This document shows positions 53,293 through 64,000 of a DNA stretch of 64,000 bases, in pieces. The notes under the pieces were generated by a model. That model had not been told where the DNA came from and made no database searches. It saw only the letters and a program-made list of their open reading frames with translations. Each line of letters starts with the position of its first letter. Position 1 is the first letter of the stretch. The DNA comes from Breviolum minutum Mf 1.05b.01 (Eukaryota; Sar; Dinophyceae; Suessiales; Symbiodiniaceae), in contig DF240023.1 in assembly GCA_000507305.1 (NCBI GenBank), positions 78,776 to 142,775 on the forward strand. Direction: 5' to 3'. The position numbers and the translations under genes are program-made.

Positions 53293-53402
53293 CACCCTGG
53301 TAAACTAACATAGCTGGCAGGAAAATGGACCGTGAATGAAGATGTATTTCCTAGTGAAAATGGTGATATTCCAGCCCGCTATGTTAGTTTACCAGAGGGT
53401 AT
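53293..53402. mobile_element. AAACTAACA-superfamily element (family B), type copy
   Basis: ACCCTGGTAAACTAACATAG at the left, CTATGTTAGTTTACCAGAGG at the right. The interior has GAAAATGGACC and GAATGAAGATG. The ends read CTG|GTAAAC and TTTACCAG|, so the element carries a donor-like and an acceptor-like site in either orientation. Confidence 0.88.
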
Positions 53403-53894
53403 ATACGTTTTTTGGATAGATCTTAACTGCTTGAAATTTAATTTGAATTTCGGGATTTTTTTGTGTGAGTAAATACACTACAAAAAAAAACATTGTGAGT
53501 GATGACATTTATGCTTTTTCATGGGACTCTGATTGGTGAGAAAAACAAGTGTGATGAAACCCCAACCATAGCTATGAAAAACCTGACCATTTTTGGCCGG
53601 GCGCGAGCAGCTGCTTTTGTTGTAGGTACCCCAGTAAGATTCTGGTAGATATTTCACCAAAAATGGGAAACACGCAAATCTACTAGGAAATGAGACCTTT
53701 CGGGCTGTGTTCATCACTCCTCTAAGCATCACAAAAGCTCAAGTAAGAGCACTCTCACCAAACCAACCCAAAACCCTTGCAATCTTTAACAAAAACTCTT
53801 CTCTACCCTTCACTCCCCCCCACCCGGAAAAAAAAAGTAGGAAAGTCATTTTTCGGGACCACGAATTCATCCATCTCCATCAAAAAAATTCTAC

Positions 53895-54020
53895 CTTTAC
53901 CCTCCCAAAGTTTAACAGGAAACGCGCCCGAAAAGTTCCCCCAAAACCCAAATAGGAAGCCGGATCATCTTCCAGTCCCACCATTTTTCAGGGGCAAAGT
54001 TGTTAACCTTCCAGGCAGTA
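53895..54020. repeat. Superfamily A2 repeat (copy 2)
   Basis: CCCTCCCAAAGTTTAACAGG then CGCCCGAAAAG, AAATAGGAAGCCGG, CTTCCAGTCCCACCATTT and TTAACCTTCCAGG. Confidence 0.7.
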
Positions 54021-54026
54021 AGTTTT

Positions 54027-54105
54027 GAAAAATATGCGAAAGTCAAATTGTATCATTTCCCCAATTTTCAGGGTGAAAACTTTAAAAAATGAAACCACCT
54101 ACTCG
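54027..54105. repeat. Dispersed repeat family D
   Basis: GAAAAATATGCGAAAGTCAA and CCCCAATTTTCAGGGTGA, ending AATGAAACCACCTACT; almost identical in its first half to 57745-57842. Confidence 0.75.
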
Positions 54106-54402
54106 TATGTCCCAGGAAGTTTGTAAAGGGTTGGGAAATGAGTTGAAACCCCGATATACTCCATTTATAAGTAGGTTGTAACCCATTGAACCTAACCATT
54201 GATCCTAACTTTCTGGGACATCCACCTAGTTTTGAAAACCAACGATAGGTCATGAAAATATGGGGATTATTATATTGATATTATATTGAACCATTACAAT
54301 GATTCCTAGTAACCAACCAGTATACCCTCTGGTAAACCAGATCCCTAGTTTTGAAAACCATGTTCAAACCATCCGTCCCGAATGTTTCGTTCATCTCCAC
54401 AC

Positions 54403-54437
54403 CTCGTCGACGACTACGACTTCCCCGACTTCGACTC
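54403..54437 (-). CDS. RS-gene micro-exon: SRSRGSRSRR
   Basis: The segment after TAAAAAAG holds one split base, then SRSRGSRSRRR up to GTGTGG (35 nt, phase 2 in, 1 out). The exit phase fits 53127-53162. The acceptor has A-rich rather than pyrimidine-rich context, which weakens it. Confidence 0.5.
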
Positions 54438-54885
54438 CTTTTTTAGTCGTCAAAAAATGCGTTTCCGCAGTCCCTGGTTCAAACCGAGTCCAAAAAAACT
54501 AAAAAAACTTAGAATTGGAGTCGTTTTTTGTTGGCTTTTTTTGTTTGGCTTGGTTTTTTGGGTGAGATCTTTTTGAAAATTGGGTTGGATTGTTTTGATG
54601 TTTCTGAGTGTTTGGTTGTTTTTTTTGATTGGAGGAAAGTTTGGGTTGTTGGTTGATTCAAGCATTCAAGGATTGGATTGTTGGAAAAAGAAACAAGCCT
54701 GGAATTAAAGGATGATTTATTGGTTGATTGGATCCTTCTTTCGGTTTGGAGAAGTAGTCGGACGATTTTTGAAATGAGTACTTGAATGAAGATGAAAGTT
54801 TGTGTGCATAGTGATGTAGATATAATCTTTATGTATATATATATATATGTCTACATATACTTGTTTTGCATACTAGTATAAATTA

Positions 54886-54977
54886 ACATACCCCCCTGAA
54901 AATAGACCCTTGGAAAAGGAGATGTCTATTGGAAACCATTGTTTTTTAGGGTCCAGGTTGGTTTTCGGAGGAGTATA
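54886..54977. mobile_element. AAACTAACA-superfamily element, diverged
   Basis: ATTAACATACCCCCCTGAAAA at the left (in part) and GGTTGGTTTTCGGAGGAG at the right; the interior GACCCTTGGAAAAGGAGA resembles 35036. 54978-55326 and 55450-56214 hold no supported gene. Confidence 0.5.
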
Positions 54978-55326
54978 TATAGACATAAATATGTGTATCG
55001 CCCAAGTACGCTGATTTTTTACACCAACTTCTTGGGGTGAAACCCAGAAATCCTATGACTCGCAAGTTGGACAGCAACACTTGAGCTCCTCTGAGAGGAG
55101 TTTTCCTATTTTCTAGTTAAAGAAAGTTTCTTCCCAACATGGAGATGTATATCTTGAAATTAAATGTTTCCAACTCTTTGATTCTAGCAACTCACCGTGG
55201 GCAGCTTTGCTATTTGTTGAGCGAAGAAAACGTGACGTGTTGTCCAACATCCGAAAAGAAAACTGGTTTTCTTACCCAAAAAGAACGGCAGGGGTCATCT
55301 CTACTCCCTCAATGGGTTTTTCCAAC

Positions 55327-55427
55327 AAATCACCGGAAGGACCCAAATGGCATGAGATTTTTGGCATTTCGGTTTTCCCGGAAGCCTTCCGGGTTGGTCA
55401 AAATCACCGGAAGGACCCAAAAATAGT
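55327..55427 (+). repeat. Pair of direct 22-bp repeats
   Basis: AATCACCGGAAGGACCCAAA occurs at about 55328 and 55403, separated by a TTCCCGGAAG/CTTCCGGG hairpin-like stretch. Confidence 0.7.
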
Positions 55428-56214
55428 AAGGCTTTGTAACCCCGCTACAAGGTTGCTCGAAATGCTAAAAAAAAACCTTTGGTGGTTTACATTCCGGTCA
55501 AGTTTTTTTGTGTTAATTTGGAGATTTTTTTGTCTAAGGAGGTTGTGCGCATTTGAGCCTTCCACCAGCCACCAGCAGCAGCATCAAACATGCTGAAATC
55601 CCAATACTTCGGGGGGTTTCTTCTGACGTGTCTCCGGAATCAGGATGGGATGTCCCTATTTTAAAGGGTTCCACATTATTTGGGGTCAATTTTTTCGCCC
55701 ATTTTTAATGGTGACTTTTTCAAGGTTCAAAAATGCCGTGTTTGTGGTTTTGATATCCCAGCAAAAATTACGAATTGGGAAAGGATTGATTGGCAACTTT
55801 CTTTTGTGCAGTCTTTGCTAAACGTCCATGTAAGTCACAGCAATCTTTTTGGGCGACTGACAAATCCCCTTGCAATTTAAGCTACTAGGGATTCAAGAAT
55901 CCAAGAGTAGCTCTCGAAGTGTTCTTCCTTCAATTCTCTCAAGTGTGGGCAGCGCCACAAAAATATGAATCCCTGAGATGTTCACGGTTCAAACAAAGGT
56001 ACAAGCAAATCTGGATATGGCTCAAAAATGCTGACCCTGAAGATGGATACCGTTGGAATGTTGTAATAACAAACATGCCCAAATCCGTTGGTCCCACTTC
56101 GGCAGTACCCCCAAGTTGAGGATCAACATATCCCCCCACCCGCATCCCACACCTCCGCCGGCGGTAAGAACGACCTCAAAGGGTCAAGTCATACAAGTCT
56201 GCTTAGTGGACATA

Positions 56215-56385
56215 GCTACTTGGAGGATCGTCTCATTTATTAAATGCTTGAGCATGGTGATGGATTTCGTCCCCTGAGGATCGGATCGGGGTTGCGTTGT
56301 TCCCCTTCCAAATGGCAATTTCGCGAAAAAAGATTGGGGGTGATCCGATGACCACTTACTAAGTGGGATGACCCTCCAAGTGGAG
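56215..56385. mobile_element. Inverted-repeat element family F
   Basis: CTACTTGGAGGATCGTCTCA at the left, GGGATGACCCTCCAAGTGG at the right; the interior GTTCCCCTTCCAAATGGCA is shared with 33419. Confidence 0.7.
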
Positions 56386-56809
56386 AATCATATAACTTCA
56401 CAAAAACACAAACAGTTAGGGACCACTCAAATTTTACAGGCGTTGTTTTGAAAAGCGCAAATGAGCCAGGTTCCAACAATACCCCACCTTTTGTGTTGTA
56501 TGATACTGGTTGGTTTAAAGAAGGATCCCTGTAGTGACTAGGAAAAAGTACTTTGTATCAGGGAAATAACATACACACATATCTTATATATTTGGATAGA
56601 CAGAGATACATATACATGCAATGATACAATGATACAACCCAGGTGGAATGCCATGATCCCCAGAGCTCAAAAAAAAACACCGGCATAGTTACCCTAGAAA
56701 AACCGCAGGGTTTAACAGCCAGTGACCCCCCAAACAGTGACAGGATCCGCAAGTGAAGGTTTTGGAACGGATCCTGATGATCCTAGAGGTGACGAAAAAA
56801 TATGTGTAT

Positions 56810-57035
56810 GCAGGCATATATACATATACATTTTATCTATACATACATGCCTATTTATGTATGTACATATGTACATGTATACATTGTATATGCAATTACA
56901 CATGCATGCATATACGTGGATATATAAAGATATATGCATGTATATTCACATATATGCAATTTGAAATACTTATGCTTATATACTTTTTCGTACATATATA
57001 TATGTATATATATATATGTATATATACTTGTTGCT
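56810..57035. repeat. AT/ACAT-rich degenerate microsatellite
   Basis: TATATACATATA, TGTACATATG and similar units. Open frames in it are artefacts. Confidence 0.8.
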
Positions 57036-57250
57036 CAACGTGAAGCCTGAAAATACATGATTTCCAATCCACCGCTTCATGTCTTCCAATGCTCAAATTT
57101 CAGGTACGAAAAAGATTGATGACCTGTCAGATGTGGTGAATAGATGTGATAAAAAAGACTTCAGGCGGAGAAAACAAAGCACCTGCCATGAATCTTTCTC
57201 ACCTCCTTCCACCCCAGCATCCCATACCCACACATGAAAAACCCAAGAAT

Positions 57251-57292
57251 CTTCGGCTGCGCTTGCGCTTGCTCCGACTGCGGCTACGCTTC
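57251..57292 (-). CDS. RS-gene exon segment: KRSRSRSKRKRSR
   Basis: AATAACCCAG then one base and KRSRSRSKRKRSR on the minus strand. Codon phase at the last CGA-AG would join exactly to 54403-54437, but the next bases are ATTC, not a recognised donor, so the true 3' boundary is unresolved. The alternative frame (SVAAVGASASAAED) is also open; the SR frame is preferred because four other exons share its character. Confidence 0.45.
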
Positions 57293-57333
57293 CTGGGTTA
57301 TTCCAAGACACCCAATCTAGTGGGCCTTCCATC

Positions 57334-57397
<64 letters not shown>
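57334..57397. repeat. CAT microsatellite
   Basis: 21 or so pure CAT units. The poly-Asp (minus) and poly-His (plus) frames are artefacts. Confidence 0.97.
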
Positions 57398-57744
57398 GAC
57401 CAGTCAACCAGCCCCCACCATCGGCTGTTCCTGAATAAGGCCAGCTATCAAAGCCTTATCAAATTGGGTGACTTTTGCTGATTGAAGGTTCATAGGACTA
57501 GGCAGGGCCCAGCAAGCAGTGCCATTGCTAACAATGGCTGAAACATCGCCCACCTAAAAAAGCCCATATAGCAAAACAAAACATAGTAACATAGGTAATT
57601 CAAAGACATCATGTTTTTCAGAAGTAGTATTTTAGCACAGAAAATGCTTAAAACCATTCAATCAAATTCACAACACCAACAACAAAAACAAATCCTGGTT
57701 TAGCCCAGCTGGTTAGGCTGAAACGTTAAGTCATGGTGTTCTGG

Positions 57745-57842
57745 TTCGTGGTTGAACCACCCATTTGAAAAATATGCGAAAGTCAAATTGGATCATTTCC
57801 CCAATTTTCGGGGTGATTGTTTTTTTTGAAACCACCACCTAG
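57745..57842. repeat. Dispersed repeat family D
   Basis: GTGGTTGAACCACCCATTTG then GAAAGTCAAATTGGATC and CCCCAATTTTCGGGGTGA, ending TTGAAACCACCACCTAG. Best full-length copy of the family. Confidence 0.8.
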
Positions 57843-57944
57843 TGATTCACTGATGAATGGGGTTTCCTTTCCCAGCAATCATGACAATCCTTAACAGGGC
57901 AGGCCCCATCAAAGCTACCAGCTACCCCCACTAGAAATCTGGGA

Positions 57945-58150
57945 TCAATTTTTCAGCTCTTCCTGAATCTGTGTTTTGTTCAAGTCACTCAATATAAATG
58001 CGCAACGTAACAAGGGTTGAAAATCATCCCCGAATTTCCTGGTGTTGGGCAGCGGCCGGATGGTGAGGAACTGATAGGACACTGACAACCCCAAGTCACG
58101 CAAGGACTTCGCCGAACGTCGGGATTCACCACAAACCCAAGGTTCAAATC
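57945..58150 (-). CDS. Open frame without ATG, unassigned
   Basis: Reads GESRRSAKSLRDLGLSVSY then QFLTIRPLPNTRKFGDDF and LNKTQIQEELKN before TGA at 57945. Composition is good for protein. It could be a terminal exon of another gene or an alternative end of the RS-like gene; no clear acceptor was found. Confidence 0.3.
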
Positions 58151-58283
58151 ACAGGCCGAAACGCAAGGTTTTTTCAAGAAAGAGAAATCTGCAGGAATCC
58201 CATGTCTACATGATAGATTTGATTTAACTGCCCAGATCGATACCTTGAATTTCAACGAATACACCATCAGCCACAAACCCGAC

Positions 58284-58325
58284 CAAGACTCCGCTTGCTG
58301 CTGCCACGATCAGAGGAACTGCTTC
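58284..58325 (-). CDS. RS-gene exon 2: SSSSDRGSSKRSL
   Basis: GTAATCTGAG then two split-codon bases and SSSDRGSSKRSL to GTCGGG (42 nt, phase 1 in and out). The entry phase matches both candidate donors of exon 1 at 59134-59269. Ser-rich with Arg/Lys, as expected at the start of an RS region. Confidence 0.5.
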
Positions 58326-58844
58326 CTCAGATTACTGCAGGTCACTATCTTGGACTTTTTTTTGTGGCGCTCCTAGGGGGGAAGCGTTTTGAATCCCACT
58401 TTTGATTTACTGAAAAATATGCTGATATGCTCCTCCGAAAATAGCGGTGTGAGTGAGGGGTAGACACCTGAAAAAGAATGGAAAACTCGAGCTGAATGCA
58501 ATCCTAAAATGACTTAAGATTTGCCAAGATGACTATATAGACTCCAAAAAAAAATGCTGGGAATTTTCTACTGAATATGTTCCATGCCATCCTTTTTTGT
58601 TTTATTTACAGTAATAAAATCTACTTGCCATAAAAAGAAATGAATCGGAGAATCAGCCAAAACATGTCACTGAGCATCCTTAATACAACTCACCATTTGA
58701 TTGAAACGACTCGGACATCTTGAAACACCACCGAAAAATTGAAACTTCAAAGAGTGAGGGATTCTGATTTCCAACCTTAGTATCCCAAAGGGAGCGCCTT
58801 TTTGTCTCAAAATTGAAGCCTGTAAATAATCAAAAAGAATAGTC

Positions 58845-58935
58845 TCCTGGAATTGTTGACTAATAGACCCTTACTAAAACAACTTTTACGCAAAAACCAT
58901 TTAATAAATAGTCGGCTTCGACTTCCAGGGTATTG
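58845..58935. repeat. Family N relative
   Basis: TCCTGGAATTGTTGACTAAT at one end and GTCGGCTTCGACTTCCAGGG at the other, the latter as in 5055 and 42567. Confidence 0.5.
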
Positions 58936-59133
58936 ATTTTGGCGTTGAGTGCAAAGTACCTTTCCACCAAGTTTTTGGATGTAAAAAGGTTTTTTTTCAA
59001 CATCCCTGTCAATCAAGCTCTGTCGGATGGCCTAAATTCATTTCGTCAGACTACTGGGGATGTCCAAATGCTGATACTGTTTTCAGCCATGCCAAAACAA
59101 AGCGGTCCAACAAACCACGGTCCCTCCACTGAC

Positions 59134-59269
59134 CCGACAATTCAATAAATAAGAGTGGAAAATAGATTCCTTTGAATTTTTTTGGGCCTTTTCCCTTTTG
59201 TTCATCCATCACAGCCGAGTCGCCACTCTTTGCCTTTTCTTTGGTTTCCACTTCTTCAGTTTTCTCCAT
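59134..59269 (-). CDS. RS-gene exon 1 with start codon
   Basis: ATG at 59269 sits in GCCATGG, a strong initiation context, and opens MEKTEEVETKEKAKSGDSA then VMDEQKGKGPKKFK, an acidic/basic unstructured N-terminus. Two donors give the same phase 1: GA after AAAG (GC/GA donors occur in dinoflagellates) near 59166, or GTCAGT at 59133, which would add a hydrophobic IYFPLLFIEL stretch. Either joins exon 2 in frame. The whole gene would read down to about 50.1 kb with introns of 0.6-2.8 kb, a splicing-factor-like or nuclear RS protein by inference only. Confidence 0.55.
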
Positions 59270-59639
59270 GGCGTTCGATTTTGGCCGCAAAAACCCGTCA
59301 CAACTAGTTGGGGTCGTAGGAATGAATGATCTGGAGATTGGATCTATATATTGATGATGTTTTGACAGGGCTAGATTGAAGTCACTTGGCAAACCAGGTT
59401 GTTGTTTCCATTTTTGGTCATGGAGGTGCGAAATATTTAAGCATTGAATCCACAAGGAAAACTAGGTTTACAGTCTAAGAATCTATTTTAACACCTCTAT
59501 ACTCCAACATTTCAACACGAATTTCACATGATGTTATCGTTCGTGTTTTCCGGATTGTTGGATTCGGATCTGGGGATGATCTTGTCTTAAAAAGCAGGAA
59601 AAAATAAGACGCCAACAGTTTGTTGTACATACATAGAAT

Positions 59640-60300
59640 TGCCAGTCGAAACCCCAACAAACGAACAAACGTACCCACCAGCGAACAAACGAAACGCCTA
59701 GCAGAAAAAAAACAAATCAATCACCGGACAAACGAACAAACGAACAAACGAACAAACGAACAAAGAATCAACGAACCAACAAACTAAAGAACTAAGCAAC
59801 AAACCAGCAAACCAACCAACCAACCAACGAATGATAAACCAACAAAATCGCAAACCATCGAACCAAGCAGTGAAAAACAAACCAGCAAAGACACGAACCA
59901 ATCAGCACAAGACCCAACAAACCAAACCGCCAGCAAAGGACCGATCAAACGAACCAACCAGCAAAGCACCGAACAAACGAACCAACCAGCAAAGGACAAA
60001 ACAAACGAACCAACCAGCAAAAACGAACAAACAAACGGAACAAACAAAACAAAAACAAAACCAAACAAACAAACAAACAAACAAAAAAACAAACAAACAA
60101 ACCAAACAAATCAAACAAACAAAACAAACAAAACGCACCAAACAAAAAATCCAACAAAAAATCCAACAAACCAACGAACAAACAAACAAACAAACAAACA
60201 ACCAAACAAACAAACAAACAAACAAACAAACAAACAAAACACCGAACGAACGAACGAAGGAACGAACGAACGAACAAACGAAAATCAGTAACTAACTAAC
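59640..60300 (+). repeat. AACG/AAAC/AACC satellite mosaic
   Basis: Units of CGAACAAA, CCAACAAA, AAACAAAC and AACGAACG with almost no T on the + strand. The long open frames (Lys/Asn/Thr/Gln on +, Phe/Val/Cys/Leu on the minus) result from this composition. Confidence 0.92.
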
Positions 60301-60309
60301 CAACTAATT

Positions 60310-60740
<431 letters not shown>

Positions 60741-60966
60741 AAACAAACAAAACAAAACAAAACACAAGAAAACACAAGAAAACAAAAACAAACAAAAGAA
60801 AACAAAACAAAAAACAAAACAAAAAAGAAAACAACAAACAAAACAAAAAACAACAAAGCAAAAACATAAAAACAAAAACACCGAAACAAAAACATTACAA
60901 CAAGAACAGCAAACAAAAACACCAAAACAAAAACACCAAAGCAAAAACACCTAAACAAAAGCATCA
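60741..60966 (+). repeat. AAAAC/AAACACC-type A/C-rich satellite
   Basis: AAACAAAACA and CAAAAACACCAAA units, again without T. It completes a 1.3-kb strand-asymmetric block. Confidence 0.9.
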
Positions 60967-61416
60967 AAACTTTGATTGCTTGGCCACAACTCAAAAAATA
61001 TCTTTTTCACATCTGATCTTAAAAGACCCTAGCAGTCCAACATCCAGTGGCCAAGCCGATGCAGGACGTAACTGAAGCACAACATCTCACGACCAACAGA
61101 CCACTCGATGTCCCTTTCTTGGAAGAACAGATTTTTGACCTTGATTTAGAAGAATCTGACAACATTTTGTTGTACAAGTTTCCCTTTAACAAAAAAGACC
61201 AAGATTAGAAATGCGCTTGAAGGTTCAAGTTATGTTTTAAAATATTCTGGACTTTTTGTTAAACTTCAACACTTTTCAGAGAGCAACCAAGTGTCGGAAG
61301 CTCTGACGCATCGACAAGTCACCAATAAACTGGCATTGTTGCCAAGAAGAAGCACTCCCGCTTTTGAACTATCGTAATGATAAGCGCAACATGGGATCAA
61401 AGAAATGTGGCGTAGC

Positions 61417-61638
61417 TCAGCCACCGTAGCCACCCAGATGTCTCCACAGCCTCTCCTTCTCTAGTTCTCGGACTCGAATCTCTTGAGCCTTCGGTTTCAA
61501 GCTGCGGAGGAAGAGCTCAACAGAAGGATATTTGACAAAGTTTGAGAGGAACATCCCAAGTCTGATGAATTTCATCCAAAGGAAATTTGTCACCACGGCA
61601 CGAAAAAGAACAATTCCACATTGTGAAACAGCAAAAAA
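61417..61638 (-). CDS. Putative C-terminal exon
   Basis: Open as NFVKYPSVELFLRSLKPK then AQEIRVRELEKERLWRHL and GGYGG with TGA at 61417. The charged helix followed by a Gly-rich tail is typical of a protein end. The upstream part is hydrophobic and may be intron; CTCCGCAG is a possible acceptor. The family is unknown. It is a gene separate from the RS-like gene, which starts 2.1 kb further along the minus strand. Confidence 0.4.
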   Translation of the reverse strand, partial: FFAVSQCGIVLFRAVVTNFLWMKFIRLGMFLSNFVKYPSVELFLRSLKPKAQEIRVRELEKERLWRHLGGYGG

Positions 61639-62604
61639 TCACCGCTTTGTTGTTTGTGGGTCTACTTCTCTTCAATTATCACAACGTCGATTGTTACGTA
61701 CCCGTACCAAGCGCCATTAATCGACTGTTCCCGCAGATCTTTGACCCAACTCGAAGTCAAGGTGCAAACCTTTAAGCAACACAACCTGTGTTTGGTTGTT
61801 GGCTACCCCTCAGACTTTTGTGGTCTTTTTTATGAAGAGCTTGAAGTTCTTTCAGAGATGAATAACTCAATGTCATCACGGAGTATTTTGTTTTAAGACT
61901 AAGACTGGATCTTCATGATACATGTCATCCATGCATCATCATCTTCAACGCATACATCTGTCAACTCTGCAAGATAACTTTCTGAAATGAACAAGCATGA
62001 CTTCTGAATGGAATCATCAAGCAACAAAACAAACCCCGTCTTTACAAACCAAGATGCATCCTTTAGAGGTACCCTCGCAAAACTTCCAAACCTCAAAACT
62101 CCAAAATCGATGAGTCTCTTCAACTTCGAAAAGCTTCAAGTGAGGTGGATACTGCCGCGCAATTGCCAACTTCTATACTCTAAACTCAACAGAAATTTTG
62201 TCGAAATTCAGAATTTTTGAATCCATTGTTGCGCGCATCATGACGATAGTGTAGACATTGTGCCCTGGGCTTGAAATCTGGGATAGATCCAAGAGTTTAG
62301 ATCCAGTGGGACAACGCTGAGGTGGTTGGAAGCTCAAATGTAGAAGCCGGGGAGCTTGATTTAAGATGCTTTTGGAAGCTGTGTCCGGATCTTAAAGATA
62401 TGTTTGCAGCCGAACTGCAAGAAGGGGTGAAAGTTAGGTTCTAGAGGTGTAGTTCTTCTGATAAAGGTATTAAGGAGTGCTGTTTATTTGTTTTGTTTGT
62501 TTTTAGTGAGCAGCCACCGTTTTTAAAAAGTTGCATGGAATCTTTGGAAGAGTCAGTTTGGACTCTAGCTTGATACTGCATTGGCTGCGCGGAGGTGGCT
62601 TCCA

Positions 62605-62997
62605 TCAGGAATGCTCACAGCCATACAGTCCAGTTGCCACGTGAATGGAGGAGGTGGACATGGCCCTCAATGATGAGGGCCAGCAGTACGAGAATCTTGA
62701 TGAATCTTTTTTTGTCTGATGGCTGCATGGCTCAATGAAGGTCGTTGTCCGGGCGGTCGCCCTTCTGTCAGCGCTAACTATAAAACAATCGAGGCATCTG
62801 GTTTCTGTATTGAAATGACAACTGTACACGCCATCTCTAAACACAGAGTAATCCTGGCAGTCTCCCAAAGAGGGCCTTTGAATACTTTTTTGAGGTTGAA
62901 CAACAAACCAACAACAGCGTACTAAAATGGGTTCAATCCGAAGATTGCGGGTGTGGTCCGCCGGTTCCCGTGTCATTAGAGCAAGGGCCGAGAGCAC
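62605..62997 (-). CDS. 130-codon open frame, unassigned
   Basis: MTREPADHTRNLRIEPILV then LGDCQDYSVFRDGVYSCHF and TRCLDCFIVSADRRATART. It is less repeat-like than most open frames here and has several Cys, but no recognised motif. It may be part of a decayed retroelement or a gene. Confidence 0.3.
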   Translation of the reverse strand: MLSALALMTREPADHTRNLRIEPILVRCCWFVVQPQKSIQRPSLGDCQDYSVFRDGVYSCHFNTETRCLDCFIVSADRRATARTTTFIEPCSHQTKKDSSRFSYCWPSSLRAMSTSSIHVATGLYGCEHS

Positions 62998-63053
62998 GCA
63001 TGTCTAACGACCCGTCCACAGGTGATTGCAGGTTAGGGTGATGTGAGAACCAT

Positions 63054-63356
63054 TTGGCACTAATGAATGACTGGGAGCTGATAGCCCATTGGTGGCGAAT
63101 GATGCCAAGTGTTCTCGAAGAAATGGTAGATGTGAAACGAGGTGAAACGATGGCAAATGCAGTAGAAGCGTCAGCCAGTACCGCAAGGCCAAGGAACTTA
63201 AAAAGAGGCAGCGCAGGTGAGACAGCAGCAGCAAGAAGGGACGGAGCCCAACAAGGGAACTGTCAAGAGAACGAAAAAGGGCGAGTCCAGCCGACTCTCG
63301 AAGAACGAACATCTGACAGGGATGGAGCACCGTCACCAGCCACAGTACCAAGTTAA
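63054..63356 (+). CDS. 100-codon open frame, charged, unassigned
   Basis: NDWELIAHWWRMMPSVLEE then MVDVKRGETMANAVEASAS and a hydrophilic tail ending SPATVPS. The region is purine-rich and all three + frames and a minus frame are open, so coding is uncertain. Confidence 0.3.
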   Translation: MALMNDWELIAHWWRMMPSVLEEMVDVKRGETMANAVEASASTARPRNLKRGSAGETAAARRDGAQQGNCQENEKGRVQPTLEERTSDRDGAPSPATVPS

Positions 63357-63569
63357 CATACGAATTTTGCTTTCTCTGTCACCATCTCGATAATCGCGAC
63401 CTTGAACTGCATACGGCTGTTGGCCCTTGCCTCCTGCCATTGCTTTCTAATATCAGGAAAGCCTCTCCTGGTCCATCCAAGAAGGGTGGGCAGCACGGTT
63501 TAAAAAAAAGGGGTAGGGGGATGGGGTCCCCGATACCTAGCCAGTAACACGGGGGCTGGTTCCGAGGTA

Positions 63570-64000
63570 CCCCCTTCAGAAGCCCCCTTCCAGGGGGCTT
63601 GAAGGGTCTGGGGGCGAGGGGGGAGGGGGGGGCGAAGGTCTGAAGGTCGAAGGGGGCTTCACCTTCGGAAGGCTTCAAAGGGGCTTCAAAGGGGCTTGAA
63701 GCGGGCTTGAAGGGCGCTTCAAGGGGGCTTCAAAGGGGCTTCACCTTCGGAAGCCTTCCAAAGGGGCTTCGAGAGGCTTGAAGGGGGCTTGAAGGGGGCT
63801 TCAAGGGGGCTTCAAGGGGGCTTGAAGGGGGCTTCAAGGGGGCTTCACCTTCGGAAGGCTTCAAAGGGGCTTGAAGGTGGCTTCAAGGGGGCTTGAAGGG
63901 GCTTCCGAAGGTGAAGGGGGCTTCGAAGGGGCTTGAAGGGGGCTTGAAGAGGCCTCAAAGGGGCTTGAAGTGGGCTTGAAAGGGGCTGCCTTCAGCGCTC
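63570..64000. repeat. GGGGCTTGAAGG/GGGGCTTCAAGG minisatellite, runs off the window
   Basis: Units of 11-13 bp alternate CTTGAAG and CTTCAAG (mutual complements) separated by runs of four or five G. CACCTTCGGAAG variants are interspersed. Homologous spacing changes show active slippage. Confidence 0.95.

Noticed and set aside
55139-55596. Overlapping 95- and 129-codon + frames
   Set aside because: They contain a direct repeat pair and have no exon boundary or domain signal.
59831-60295. Lys/Asn/Gln/Thr-rich and Phe/Val/Cys-rich frames of 100-154 codons
   Set aside because: Products of the A/C-rich satellite, present on both strands.

Overview
This window is nuclear DNA of a eukaryote, most likely a dinoflagellate (Symbiodiniaceae-like). 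The assignment rests on intron-rich minus-strand coding with very short exons, a few apparent GC 5' splice sites, Lys-Gly-rich (KGKGKG) protein segments, a LINE reverse-transcriptase relic lying on the same strand as a cytosine-methyltransferase-like ORF, and very dense simple repeats and short inverted-repeat elements. There is no operon structure, and I found no rRNA or tRNA gene and no DinoSL copy by eye. Everything here was read without alignment tools, and most long ATG-started open frames look like chance or repeat translations.

Layout. 0-4.5 kb holds repeats only. From 4.9 to 9.6 kb on the minus strand there are exon-like segments; one (7144-7404) carries GGDYDGDD, the catalytic signature of cellular (RNAi-type) RNA-dependent RNA polymerases, and is joined in phase to a proline-rich exon upstream. 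From 10 to 16.1 kb lie further minus-strand exons, including a cysteine-rich zinc-ribbon gene (13.7-16.1 kb) with a ubiquitin-like exon. From 21.6 to 23.0 kb a frame-broken minus-strand coding region has a basic N-terminus and beta-rich segments; it might be an old capsid-like insertion or an ordinary pseudogene. From 23.7 to 43.5 kb a string of minus-strand micro-exons (27-95 nt) encodes Ala/Glu/Lys-rich, probably coiled-coil, peptide, separated by kilobase introns full of repeats. From 43.9 to 48.1 kb are retroelement remains (methyltransferase-like ORF, LINE RT fragment) and several unassigned open frames. From 50.1 to 59.3 kb on the minus strand a start codon in a good context (59269) is followed by micro-exons encoding Arg/Ser dipeptides, several with matching codon phases: a candidate RS-domain (splicing-type) gene. 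From 59.6 to 61.0 kb there is a 1.3-kb A/C-rich satellite mosaic, from 61.4 to 63.4 kb unassigned open frames, and from 63.5 kb to the end a G-rich minisatellite.

Repeats dominate. At least a dozen families of about 80-150 bp inverted-repeat elements recur, many sharing the terminal core AAACTAACA. Their ends carry GT or GA and AG dinucleotides suitable for splicing, and in two places an exon boundary coincides with an element end. This suggests introner-like elements, and is the most interesting general property of the window. A separate 772-bp element with inverted ends is flanked by an exact 8-bp duplication and contains a 71-bp minisatellite.
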